Part shown: positions 1 to 6,692 of the stretch, one piece after another | How the letters are laid out: every line of letters starts with the position of its first letter | How positions within the stretch are numbered: position 1 is the stretch's first letter | Assembly: GCF_002014985.1 (NCBI RefSeq) | Contig: NZ_MUXU01000093.1 | Location: 1-12,783 of the forward strand | DNA from: Moraxella caviae | Lineage (GTDB): Bacteria > Pseudomonadota > Gammaproteobacteria > Pseudomonadales > Moraxellaceae | Direction: 5' to 3' | Length of the DNA: 12,783 nt | Made by a program: the position numbers and the translations under genes | Notes under the pieces: model-generated | What the model was told of the DNA's origin: nothing | Database searches by the model: none | Seen by the model: only the letters and a program-made list of their open reading frames with translations

Positions 1-17
1 TGATCTACTACAGCCCC
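1..17. mobile_element. Terminal inverted repeat of an insertion sequence (body outside window, to the left)
   Basis: The first 17 bases, TGATCTACTACAGCCCC, match at 15 of 17 positions the reverse complement of the last 17 bases of the window. Read from the outer tip, the element begins GGGGCTGTAGTAGATCA. A GGGGCTGT start resembles the tips of IS1595-family (IS1016-type) elements; that family name comes from memory and is not proven here. Only the tip is present and no transposase is in the window. The next eight bases, TTATTTTA, would be one copy of an 8-bp target duplication if the family assignment is right. Confidence 0.55.
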
Positions 18-26
18 TTATTTTAA

Positions 27-102
27 AAACAGGCATTTTAAGAAACAAGCATTTTACAAACGACCACTTTAAAAATAACCATTTAAAAATAATGACTTTG
101 GA
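27..102 (+). repeat. Degenerate ~15-16 bp tandem repeats upstream of fadD
   Basis: Four to five imperfect copies of a unit close to AAACAACCATTTTAAA follow each other at 27-42, 43-57, 58-73 and 74-87, with a weaker fifth copy running into the fadD start. Copies 1 and 2 are the most alike (AAACAGGCATTTTAAG and AAACAAGCATTTTAC). The array fills the whole space between the IS tip and fadD. It could be a decayed tandem duplication or a set of regulator sites; the sequence does not decide between these. Confidence 0.45.
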
Positions 103-1855
103 AAACGACAGCATCATGCAAAACACACAAACTTTCAACGCACAAAATTTCACCGTGCCAGCTGACCGTGCTTGGCAGCAGACTTACCGTGATCACAATC
201 TTGATATCAACCTAGAAATTCCAGCACACATTCAAAATCTGCCTGATTTTTTTGCCGATAACATCGCAAAGCACGCCAATCACCCTGCGCTGACCTTTAT
301 GGATAAGACCATCAGCTACCGTGAGCTGGATTTGTACAGCCGCCAGATTGCTGCCTATTTGCAGTCGCTGGGCTTGGTGAAGGGCGATAAAGTGGCGGTG
401 ATGATGCCAAACACGCCGCAGTATGTCGTTACGATGATGGGCATTGTGCGTGCAGGGCTGATTTTGGTGAACGTCAATCCTTTGTACACCAGCCACGAGC
501 TAGAACATCAGCTCAAAGACAGTGAAGCTAAGGTGATTTTTATCATTGAAAATTTCGCCAAAACCTTAGAAAAAGTGCAAGACAAGGGGCAAATTCAGCA
601 CATCATCACCACAAGCGTGGGCGATATGCTGGGACTAAAAGGCGTGGTGGTGAATGCGGTGGTGCGCTATGTCAAAAAAATGGTGCCAGCGTATCATTTG
701 CCAAATGCGGTAAAATTTAAAGACGCGCTCAATCAAGTTTCGGCAAGTCGTTTTGTCAAGCCAGAATTGCACCTTGATGACATTGCCGTGCTGCAATACA
801 CAGGCGGCACCACAGGCGTGGCAAAGGGTGCGATGCTCACGCACGGTAATATCATCGCAAACGTGCTGCAGTGCATGACCCACGTCAAGCAAGGTTTTGA
901 TAAGCCGTATCAGCACGGCGATTATATGGCGGTGGCGCTGCCTTTGTATCATATTTTTTCGTTCACCGTCATGCTTTTGGGCATGAATATGGGCATGGCG
1001 TTTTTGCTGATTCCAAATGCGCGCGATTTGAACGATTTGACCAAGCAATTTGCCAAGTATCGCCCTGTGTTTTTCCCTGCGGTGAACACGCTGTTTAACG
1101 CCTTGACGCACCATGAAGGCTTTAAAAAACTTGACCACAGTCGCCTAAAAATCTCACTGGGCGGCGGTATGTCGGTGCTGCCAAGTACGGCTGCGGCTTG
1201 GGAGAAAATGACGGGCAATTACATCATTGAAGGCTATGGCTTGTCTGAGACGTCGCCTGTTTTGACTTTTAATCCAATCGGACAATACACAGGTAAAATC
1301 GGCATTCCATTCCCAGCGACAGACATCGTGCTGCTGGACGATGACGGCAACGAAGTGGCAATGGGCGAAGCGGGCGAGATTTGCGCCAAAGGCCCACAAG
1401 TGATGAAAGGCTACTGGAAGCGCGATGATGAGACTGCCAAAGCCATGACTGAAAACGGTTATTTCCGTACAGGCGATGTTGGTGTGATGGACGAGCGCGG
1501 TTATTTTAAAATCGTTGATCGTAAAAAAGATATGATTTTGGTGTCTGGCTTTAACGTTTATCCAAACGAAGTGGAAGAAGCCATCGCCGCCAATCCAAAA
1601 GTGCTAGAATGTGGTGCGATTGGCGTGCCTGATGAGCACAGCGGCGAAGTGGTGAAAATTTTCATCGTTAAAAAAGACGACAGTCTGACCGAAAAAGAAG
1701 TGCGTGCGTGGGCAAAACAGCATTTGACTGGCTACAAACGCCCAAAACGCATCGCTTTTGTGGACGAATTGCCAAAATCAAATGTGGGCAAAATCCTGCG
1801 CAAAGAGCTTAGAAAATTAGAAGAAGGCAATTTACAAGCCAGCCAAACGGCTTGA
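92..1855 (+). CDS. fadD: Long-chain fatty acid-CoA ligase FadD
   Basis: This enzyme activates long-chain fatty acids to acyl-CoA via an acyl-adenylate, using ATP and CoA, at the inner membrane; it feeds beta-oxidation and lipid synthesis. The 587 aa (E. coli FadD has 561) carry the full adenylate-forming set: the P-loop-like signature YTGGTTGVAKG from residue 236, the GYGLSE motif at 381-386, YFRTGD at 457-462 with the ribose-binding Asp462, the hinge DRKKDMI from 476 followed by SGFNVYPNE, and the C-terminal NVGKILR with catalytic Lys567. Sequence similarity to E. coli FadD runs over nearly the whole length. Neither ATG at 92 nor the in-frame ATG at 116 has a clear ribosome-binding site; a start at 116 (MQNTQTFNAQ) is a real alternative. 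An IS tip lies only 75 bp upstream, so the native promoter may be lost or replaced. A terminator follows at 1899. Confidence 0.96.
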   Translation: MTLENDSIMQNTQTFNAQNFTVPADRAWQQTYRDHNLDINLEIPAHIQNLPDFFADNIAKHANHPALTFMDKTISYRELDLYSRQIAAYLQSLGLVKGDKVAVMMPNTPQYVVTMMGIVRAGLILVNVNPLYTSHELEHQLKDSEAKVIFIIENFAKTLEKVQDKGQIQHIITTSVGDMLGLKGVVVNAVVRYVKKMVPAYHLPNAVKFKDALNQVSASRFVKPELHLDDIAVLQYTGGTTGVAKGAMLTHGNIIANVLQCMTHVKQGFDKPYQHGDYMAVALPLYHIFSFTVMLLGMNMGMAFLLIPNARDLNDLTKQFAKYRPVFFPAVNTLFNALTHHEGFKKLDHSRLKISLGGGMSVLPSTAAAWEKMTGNYIIEGYGLSETSPVLTFNPIGQYTGKIGIPFPATDIVLLDDDGNEVAMGEAGEICAKGPQVMKGYWKRDDETAKAMTENGYFRTGDVGVMDERGYFKIVDRKKDMILVSGFNVYPNEVEEAIAANPKVLECGAIGVPDEHSGEVVKIFIVKKDDSLTEKEVRAWAKQHLTGYKRPKRIAFVDELPKSNVGKILRKELRKLEEGNLQASQTA

Positions 1856-1898
1856 TGGCATGTTTTTAAGATTTTAGCCATTTTATAATCAAACAATC

Positions 1899-1932
1899 CA
1901 AAACCCTGTCTGATGTGTTCGGCAGGGTTTTG
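1899..1932 (+). terminator. Inverted repeat, probable terminator of fadD
   Basis: Perfect 10-bp arms CAAAACCCTG (1899-1908) and CAGGGTTTTG (1923-1932) flank a 14-nt loop, 43 bases after the fadD stop. The right arm ends in TTTT. The symmetric A-rich and T-rich sides would let it work in both directions. Confidence 0.7.
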
Positions 1933-1961
1933 TAAATGCTGCTGAAGCATTTCATCAGGCT

Positions 1962-2039
1962 TTATTTTATCATCAAAGGGTTGGTAGGCTCTAAGAAGTG
2001 GATTGCATGCTATCCAAGTCTAATGTGATGATAAAATAA
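1962..2039. repeat. 78-bp element with 14-bp perfect terminal inverted repeats
   Basis: TTATTTTATCATCA (1962-1975) is exactly repeated in reverse complement at 2026-2039. Between the arms is a smaller dyad, TGGAT..ATCCA (1999-2016), centred on GCATGC. TA dinucleotides sit at 1963-1964 and 2037-2038, as TA-targeting miniature elements would show. There is no coding capacity. It lies in the 364-bp fadD-dusA spacer, which otherwise holds only the fadD terminator and the dusA promoter region. A large hairpin of other function is the alternative. Confidence 0.5.
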
Positions 2040-2157
2040 CACTACTGAATTATGCCGGACGTCTGATAAATCAGTGATTGTTCTGGTGATTGTTTCTATT
2101 GTGAAAAATTCAACCAGTTCTTTTTAGACTTCGGTGGGTTGTATTTTAGAGTTGGGG

Positions 2158-2163
2158 TATAAT
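2158..2163 (+). promoter_or_regulatory. Candidate -10 box for dusA
   Basis: A perfect TATAAT lies 57 bases before the dusA start. I see no good -35 box at 16-18 bp spacing, so the promoter call is tentative. Confidence 0.4.
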
Positions 2164-2219
2164 ATGGTTGTTATTTGTCATTACCTCTAAAACATTAAAA
2201 AACTACAGGATTTATCCAA

Positions 2220-3191
2220 GTGATTGATTTTAAAAACAATAAACGAATTAGCCTAGCACCTATGATTGATTGGACGACCGCTGATTTTCGTTATTTTGCG
2301 CGGCTATTTAATCCGCACATTTATCTTTATACTGAGATGATCAGCACCAGCGCCATTTTAAAGGGCGATACCGATTATATTTTGCGTTTTGATGACAGTG
2401 AGCATCCTGTGGTGTTACAGCTTGGCGGCTCAAATCCCAGCGAGATGGCGCAGTGCGTGCGCATTGCTGATACTTTCGGTTATGATGAATATAATATCAA
2501 CGTGGGTTGTCCGTCTGATCGTGTGCAGCACAATAAAATCGGTGCCTGCCTGATGGCAGAGCCGCGCACGGTGGCGGATATGGTGCGCGCGATGAAAGAC
2601 AGTACGGATAAGCCTGTCAGTGTCAAGCACCGCATTGGCATTGATGATTTTGACAGTTATGAGTTTATGCGTGATTTTGTGGGAACGGTGGCGGACGCAG
2701 GCTGCACGCATTTTATCGCTCATGCGCGCATCGCTTGGCTGCAGGGATTATCGCCCAAGCAAAACCGTGAAATTCCGCCTTTGCGCTATGATGATGTGTA
2801 CCGCCTAAAACGTGAATTTCCCCATTTGTTCATAGAAATTAACGGCGGCATTGATAATTTGGACGACATAAAAAGTCATTTAAATCAAGTAGATGGCGTG
2901 ATGATTGGACGTGCTTTTTATCATAATCCCATGCTGATGGCGCAGTGTAATGCGCTGTGGGGCGAGTCTGCGCCAAGCCACCGTGTGATTTTGGAAAATT
3001 TGTATCCATATTTGCAAAAACGTGCCGAACAAGGGGCGAATCTTGCGACATTGGTGCGGCATTATCTGGGGCTGTTTCAAGGTTTGGCAGGTGCGAGAAA
3101 ATGGCGGCAGGATTTGAGCGGCAAGCGCAATCTGACGGTGGACGAAATCCGCCAAAGCGCTGAAGCGGTCTTGGTGCAAAATGGTTTGTGA
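2220..3191 (+). CDS. dusA: tRNA-dihydrouridine(20/20a) synthase DusA
   Basis: This FMN-dependent enzyme reduces uridine to dihydrouridine in the D-loop of tRNAs using NADPH. The 323 aa form the family's TIM barrel plus a C-terminal helical tRNA-binding domain. Visible motifs are SLAPMIDWT (11-19, FMN site), NVGCPSDRVQ with catalytic Cys97, VKHRIGIDD with Lys136, the HAR motif at 168-170, ING(G) at 207-210 and MIGRAFYHNP from 228. HARIAWLQGLSPKQNREIPP is the DusA hallmark stretch and separates it from DusB and DusC. The start is GTG with AGGA at 2207-2210, nine bases upstream. It is monocistronic as far as can be seen: yceI has its own promoter downstream. Confidence 0.96.
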   Translation: MIDFKNNKRISLAPMIDWTTADFRYFARLFNPHIYLYTEMISTSAILKGDTDYILRFDDSEHPVVLQLGGSNPSEMAQCVRIADTFGYDEYNINVGCPSDRVQHNKIGACLMAEPRTVADMVRAMKDSTDKPVSVKHRIGIDDFDSYEFMRDFVGTVADAGCTHFIAHARIAWLQGLSPKQNREIPPLRYDDVYRLKREFPHLFIEINGGIDNLDDIKSHLNQVDGVMIGRAFYHNPMLMAQCNALWGESAPSHRVILENLYPYLQKRAEQGANLATLVRHYLGLFQGLAGARKWRQDLSGKRNLTVDEIRQSAEAVLVQNGL

Positions 3192-3280
3192 ATTGGTGTG
3201 TTTGATAAATTTGCCGTTGCAAGTCTTGTAAATCGTTAATAAGTTTCTTAATAAGAAATCTTGCGTTAATGATTTGGGAT

Positions 3281-3309
3281 TTGTTTGCTTGAATTCTCTG
3301 TGCTATGAT
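3281..3309 (+). promoter_or_regulatory. Promoter of yceI
   Basis: A TTGTTT -35 box (3281-3286) and TATGAT -10 box (3304-3309) are 17 bp apart, and TG at 3301-3302 gives an extended -10. Transcription would begin near 3316, leaving a leader of about 80 nt before the 3399 start. Confidence 0.65.
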
Positions 3310-3398
3310 GGCGGATAAATTCGCACATTGTGAATTTCAAAGTTTATACTCAAAGCAAAGTCTACTCAAAGTCTGTAAACACAAAACGGGAGCTTATC

Positions 3399-3980
3399 AT
3401 GAAAGCCATTTCTGCACTTTTGGCAGCTGCTGCCATCATCACAGGCGCAGCGCACGCCGCCACTTATGAGATTGACCCATTCCACACCAACGCACGCTTT
3501 GCGATTGACCATTTTCGCACCAGCACAAATGTGGGCGGTTTTTATGGCTTGACTGGCGAAGTGGAATTTGACGAAGCCAAGCGCAAAGGCAGCGTGGACA
3601 TCACCATTCCTGTGGACAGTCTGCAAACTGGCAGCGAGCAATTCACCAAGCACCTAAAATCTGCTGATTTGTTTGACGCTGAAAACCACCCAACCATGCG
3701 TTTTGTTTCTACCAAATTCAACTACGTTGGCAAAGGCAAGGCACGCAAACTAAGCTCAGTAGACGGTAATTTGACCCTGCTAGGGCAAACGCACCCAGTG
3801 CGCCTAAAAGCCGAAAAATTCAACTGCTACGACAGCCCAATGCTGAACAAACAAGTGTGCGGTGGCGATTTTAGCACCACCATCGACCGCACCAAGTGGG
3901 GCATGGATTATTTGGTGGCAGCTGGCATGACTAAAAAAGTACGCCTAGACATCCAAGTAGAAGCAGCGAAAAAAGACTGA
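3399..3980 (+). CDS. yceI: YceI family periplasmic protein
   Basis: YceI proteins are small secreted beta-barrels of lipocalin-like fold that bind polyisoprenoid or other amphiphilic lipids; the physiological role is not settled. The 193 aa match the usual length of about 190. Residues 1-20 form a clear signal peptide (MKAISALLAAAAIITGAAHA, cleavage after AHA). Family features include YEIDPFHTNARF at the mature N-terminus, HLKSADLFDAENHPTMRF in the middle, LTLLGQTHPV and DRTKWGM near the end. Two cysteines (FNCYD and QVCGG) could form a disulfide in the periplasm. I chose ATG 3399 because GGGAG lies six bases upstream and the signal peptide begins there; an in-frame ATG at 3330 would add 23 polar residues in front of it. 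A strong terminator follows at 4004. Confidence 0.93.
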   Translation: MKAISALLAAAAIITGAAHAATYEIDPFHTNARFAIDHFRTSTNVGGFYGLTGEVEFDEAKRKGSVDITIPVDSLQTGSEQFTKHLKSADLFDAENHPTMRFVSTKFNYVGKGKARKLSSVDGNLTLLGQTHPVRLKAEKFNCYDSPMLNKQVCGGDFSTTIDRTKWGMDYLVAAGMTKKVRLDIQVEAAKKD

Positions 3981-4003
3981 TTTTATTTTGGCTTGAAAGC
4001 TAT

Positions 4004-4032
4004 AAAGCCTGTGCTCATTGGCGCAGGCTTTT
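4004..4032 (+). terminator. Rho-independent terminator of yceI
   Basis: AAAGCCTGTGC (4004-4014) pairs with GCGCAGGCTTT (4021-4031) through one G-U wobble around a 6-nt loop and is followed by T. It starts 23 bases after the yceI stop. Confidence 0.8.
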
Positions 4033-4139
4033 GCGTTGGGTGTTTTGGTGAAATTGCATCAATCGTTTGTGAATTGGGAGTGGTTTATTCGCTAAATAAT
4101 AAAAGTGGAAAAATTTTTCTATTCTTGCCCAAAAACCCC

Positions 4140-4167
4140 TTGCAATTTTACCAAAACCATATATAAT
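4140..4167 (+). promoter_or_regulatory. Promoter of tRNA-Ser
   Basis: TTGCAA (4140-4145) and a perfect TATAAT (4162-4167) are 16 bp apart. The -10 box ends ten bases before the mature tRNA 5' end, so the primary transcript would carry only a very short leader. Confidence 0.75.
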
Positions 4168-4177
4168 ACACGCCTAC

Positions 4178-4268
4178 GGAAGCTTGGCAGAGCGGTTGAA
4201 TGCACCGGTCTTGAAAACCGGCGTGGGTTTGTAGCCCACCGAGAGTTCGAATCTCTCAGCTTCCGCCA
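4178..4268 (+). tRNA. tRNA-Ser (anticodon UGA)
   Basis: The 91-nt cloverleaf is complete. Acceptor arm GGAAGCT (4178-4184) pairs with AGCTTCC (4258-4264), then discriminator G and encoded CCA (4266-4268). The anticodon stem CCGGT/ACCGG (4205-4209, 4217-4221) encloses loop CTTGAAA with anticodon TGA at 4212-4214, reading UCA and UCG codons. A long class II variable arm with stem GTGGG/CCCAC, and a T-arm GAGAG-TTCGAAT-CTCTC, identify it as a serine tRNA. It has its own promoter and terminator. Confidence 0.98.
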
Positions 4269-4294
4269 TCATTTTTTCTATCACAGAAAGCAAG

Positions 4295-4323
4295 AACCAA
4301 TCACCATCGGTGGTTGGTTTTTT
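4295..4323 (+). terminator. Rho-independent terminator of tRNA-Ser
   Basis: AACCAATCACC (4295-4305) pairs with GGTGGTTGGTT (4309-4319) with one wobble pair and a 3-nt loop, followed by a T-run to 4323. It begins 27 bases after the tRNA CCA. Confidence 0.85.
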
Positions 4324-4330
4324 GTTTTTG

Positions 4331-4359
4331 TTGGTGATTTTTAAAAATTGCGTTACAAT
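4331..4359 (+). promoter_or_regulatory. Promoter of rsgA
   Basis: TTGGTG (4331-4336) and TACAAT (4354-4359) are exactly 17 bp apart, 43 bases before the rsgA start and just past the tRNA terminator. Confidence 0.6.
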
Positions 4360-4402
4360 GGCAACTTATCACACTTTTTTGTATTGATTATCGATTGCTA
4401 CC

Positions 4403-5545
4403 ATGTCTTTTATTCGCCGCCGTAAGCTCACCAAAAACCAAACTCGCCAAATTCACAAAAACCAAGACCAAATCATTGACGATGGGTCGCTGGCAACAGG
4501 TGTGGTAGTGTCGCATTTTGGCAAGCAGCTGGCGGTGCAAATCACAGCTTTGCCAACCAAAACCAATGACGCACCCAGCCAAAGCACGCACGCCAAATCA
4601 GTAAAAGACGATGAAAGTGGTGAAAACAGCGAAAACGCTGCAAATGAGCAGGGCGAACCAATCCAAAAACCGCTTGCCATTGGCGATGTGTGGCGCTGTC
4701 ATGCACGCACCAATTTGCCCATGCTGGCGGCAGGCGATGTGGTGCAATTTAGCGTGGATATGGTGGCAGGTACGGGGCTGATTGAAGTACTAAAGCCACG
4801 CCGCACGTTGATTACACGCCCAGACCGCTACCATAAAGTCAAACCTGTGGCGGCAAATGCTGACGTGCTGGTGATTGTCTTTGCGCCGCTGCCTAAGCCT
4901 GCGGTGAATTTGATTGACCGTTATCTTTTGGTGGCACGCACTTTTGATGTTAAGCCGCTTTTGGTGCTAAATAAGGCGGATTTATTGGCAGAGCATCAAG
5001 ATGTGGTGCAAATTTTCCAAGAATATCAAGAGCTTGGAGAGAAGTATGGCTTTGAGATTTTGGCGACATCTGGTGTATCAGGGCAAGGCGTTGATGAATT
5101 ACAAGCACGCATTGATGGCAAATTAGCGATTTTTGCTGGGCAATCTGGCGTGGGCAAATCAAGCCTAATCAATCGCTTATTGCCGCACGCCGAACAAGCG
5201 ACCAACGAGATTTCGGTGGGTTCGCAGCTTGGGCAGCACACCACGACCACAAGCCGCCTGCTGGCTTATGATGATGGCAATCTTGAAGCAGGCGGCATCA
5301 TTGACACGCCCGGCATTCGTGAATATGGCGTATGGCATTTGCCAGCCGATGAAGTGCTGGCGGGCTTTGATGAGCTGAATGCGCTGGCAGGCGAGTGCCA
5401 ATTTCGTGATTGCAGCCATGCGCCAAATGCCAAGGGCTGTGCGCTGTGGCAGGCAGCGCAAGCTGGGCAAGTTTTACCGCGCCGCATTGAGAGTTTGCTT
5501 GAGCTGATGGCGGAAGCAGGCACGCAGGATAAGGCGGTGAAGTGA
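4403..5545 (+). CDS. rsgA: Ribosome small subunit-dependent GTPase RsgA
   Basis: RsgA is a circularly permuted GTPase that checks late maturation of the 30S ribosomal subunit and releases RbfA. The 380 aa (E. coli has 350) show an N-terminal basic tail and OB-fold, then the permuted G-domain with G4 NKAD (190-193) ahead of G1 GQSGVGKSS (246-254, Lys252) and G3 DTPG (301-304). The C-terminal zinc knuckle follows with Cys332, Cys337, His339 and Cys346. GLGQHTTTT-type switch I is also present as QLGQHTTTTSR. Residues about 52-90 are a hydrophilic, Ser/Asn/Glu-rich insertion inside the OB-fold that E. coli lacks and that accounts for the extra length. No clear ribosome-binding site precedes ATG 4403, but the MSFIRRRKLTKNQTRQI start matches the family's basic N-terminus. 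Confidence 0.96.
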   Translation: MSFIRRRKLTKNQTRQIHKNQDQIIDDGSLATGVVVSHFGKQLAVQITALPTKTNDAPSQSTHAKSVKDDESGENSENAANEQGEPIQKPLAIGDVWRCHARTNLPMLAAGDVVQFSVDMVAGTGLIEVLKPRRTLITRPDRYHKVKPVAANADVLVIVFAPLPKPAVNLIDRYLLVARTFDVKPLLVLNKADLLAEHQDVVQIFQEYQELGEKYGFEILATSGVSGQGVDELQARIDGKLAIFAGQSGVGKSSLINRLLPHAEQATNEISVGSQLGQHTTTTSRLLAYDDGNLEAGGIIDTPGIREYGVWHLPADEVLAGFDELNALAGECQFRDCSHAPNAKGCALWQAAQAGQVLPRRIESLLELMAEAGTQDKAVK

Positions 5546-5563
5546 TTTATCCGCTTGTCAAAC

Positions 5564-5633
5564 TTGCTTAAATTGCCAACTTACCAAAATCAAAACCATG
5601 CAAATTGGCAAAAGTGCGTCTACGTTTAAGCAA
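5564..5633. repeat. Nested inverted repeat between rsgA and the rhodanese gene
   Basis: TTGCTTAAA (5564-5572) pairs with TTTAAGCAA (5625-5633). Directly inside it, TTGCCAA (5573-5579) pairs with TTGGCAA (5605-5611), leaving a 13-nt bulge on one side. There is no T-run, so it is not a classical terminator of rsgA. It lies upstream of the promoter at 5682-5710 and could be an operator or an RNA structure; its function is unknown. Confidence 0.35.
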
Positions 5634-5681
5634 ATAAATTGACTGAATGGATTGCTTGGCTAAATAAATTATTTGGCGGTA

Positions 5682-5710
5682 CTGAAATACGCCACGAAAT
5701 TTGATATAAT
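5682..5710 (+). promoter_or_regulatory. Promoter of the rhodanese-grxC-secB cluster
   Basis: A perfect TATAAT (5705-5710) is preceded by TGA, giving an extended -10. A weak -35 CTGAAA (5682-5687) sits at 17 bp. The start codon is 67 bases downstream. Confidence 0.6.
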
Positions 5711-5777
5711 AGAACTTTTTACTTTTTCACCGCCTGTTACGCAAAGATTTGAGCGGCAGGCGAGCTAGCTTTAGGAG

Positions 5778-6194
5778 ATGGCTTTGGAGCGTTGGTTGGA
5801 ATTTATGGGGAATCACCCCGTGTTGTTTGGTATTTTGTTTGTGCTGTTGATTGCCTTTTTTATGATTGAAGGCAAGCGCAGTGGCAAAAAAGTCCCGCCG
5901 AGTGAGTTGGGTCTTTTGGTGAATCAAGGCGCACAAGTGATTGACGTGCGTCCTGCGCCAAAATTTGCCACTGGGCATATTTCAGGCAGTCGCAACATTC
6001 CTTTTGGCGAGCTAAAAAACCACTTGGAAGAGCTGCGTGCCATGACTGCGCCTGTGGTCATCGTGTGTGATGTGGGTATGCAATCTGGCGCGGTGGTGTC
6101 GATGATTGGTAAGCCAAACTTCATGCGTCTTGAAGGTGGTATTAACGGCTATCAAGCGGCTGGTTTGCCATTGGTGGGCGCAAAGAAAAAATAA
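5778..6194 (+). CDS. Membrane-anchored rhodanese-like protein (YibN type)
   Basis: The 138-aa protein has one N-terminal membrane helix (about 14-31, HPVLFGILFVLLIAFFMI) and then a single rhodanese domain facing the cytoplasm or periplasm. Cys97 in VCDVGMQSG is the expected sulfur-carrying active-site residue, and VIDVRPAPKFATGHISGS is the typical rhodanese strand and CH2A-like motif. Length, topology and position ahead of grxC and secB match E. coli YibN, whose exact substrate is unknown. The start is unusual: AGGAG (5773-5777) abuts ATG 5778 with no spacing, while TTG 5784 (two codons on) has ideal 6-nt spacing. The true protein may therefore be 136 aa. I kept the ATG because I cannot prove the TTG. 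Confidence 0.88.
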   Translation: MALERWLEFMGNHPVLFGILFVLLIAFFMIEGKRSGKKVPPSELGLLVNQGAQVIDVRPAPKFATGHISGSRNIPFGELKNHLEELRAMTAPVVIVCDVGMQSGAVVSMIGKPNFMRLEGGINGYQAAGLPLVGAKKK

Positions 6195-6306
6195 GCCAAG
6201 CTGTATTGGGCGGGGTTTGATTGATAAATCTTGAAAGGCACAAGCCTTGAAAAGTACAAAACCGCCCCCATAAACTAAGCCAAGCAATTTTAACTTGGAG
6301 AAAATT

Positions 6307-6567
6307 ATGCAAGCTGTGCAAATGTACATCAAAGAAACCTGCTCTTATTGCGCTGCCGCCAAGCAGCTTTTAGACAATAAAGGCGTGCCTTATACTGCCA
6401 CAAGCGTGTTTGACTTGAGCGATGAAGAGCGTGCTGCAATCGCTGCTAAGACCAACAACTACCGCACCGTGCCGCAGATTTTTATCGGTGAAACTTTCAT
6501 TGGCGGTTATGATGATTTGCGCAAACTTGAGCGACACGGCAAACTTGATGAATTGCTAAACGCTTGA
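6307..6567 (+). CDS. grxC: Glutaredoxin 3 (GrxC type)
   Basis: This small cytoplasmic thiol-disulfide oxidoreductase uses glutathione to reduce disulfides and protein-glutathione adducts. The 86 aa match the family length (E. coli GrxC has 83). The active site is CSYC (residues 12-15) rather than the usual CPYC; both cysteines are kept, so a dithiol mechanism remains possible. The glutathione-binding TVP loop (54-56) and GGYDD (66-70) are present. ATG 6307 is chosen because GGAG (6297-6300) sits six bases upstream; an in-frame TTG at 6295 overlaps that site and is unlikely. Its place between a YibN-like rhodanese and SecB is a conserved gammaproteobacterial order, suggesting cotranscription, though the gaps here are about 110-125 bp. 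Confidence 0.94.
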   Translation: MQAVQMYIKETCSYCAAAKQLLDNKGVPYTATSVFDLSDEERAAIAAKTNNYRTVPQIFIGETFIGGYDDLRKLERHGKLDELLNA

Positions 6568-6692
6568 TAGTTAAAAAGTTTATTATTTGATGGCGTGATA
6601 AAACTGCTTGATTTTCAATCACTTGGCGTACAGTCAATTTCAAGCATTTTATCACAAGCCCACATTATCCAACCAATTTTAGGAGTAATTCC

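Noticed and set aside
635..1138. A 167-codon minus-strand frame inside fadD
   Set aside because: It is His/Arg-rich antisense read-through of fadD codons, with no ribosome-binding site or recognisable domain.
2054..2068. ATGCCGGACGTCTGA resembles the Neisseria DNA uptake sequence ATGCCGTCTGAA
   Set aside because: It needs an inserted GAC to align and occurs only once in the window, while true uptake sequences recur often.
4105..4344. A 79-codon open frame over the tRNA-Ser gene
   Set aside because: It runs through the complete tRNA and its terminator, and has no ribosome-binding site or protein-like composition.
6208..6270. G-rich and C-rich tracts (GGGCGGGG and ACCGCCCCC) between the rhodanese gene and grxC as a possible terminator
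   Set aside because: The arms pair only with bulges around a loop of about 45 nt and no T-run follows on the plus strand.
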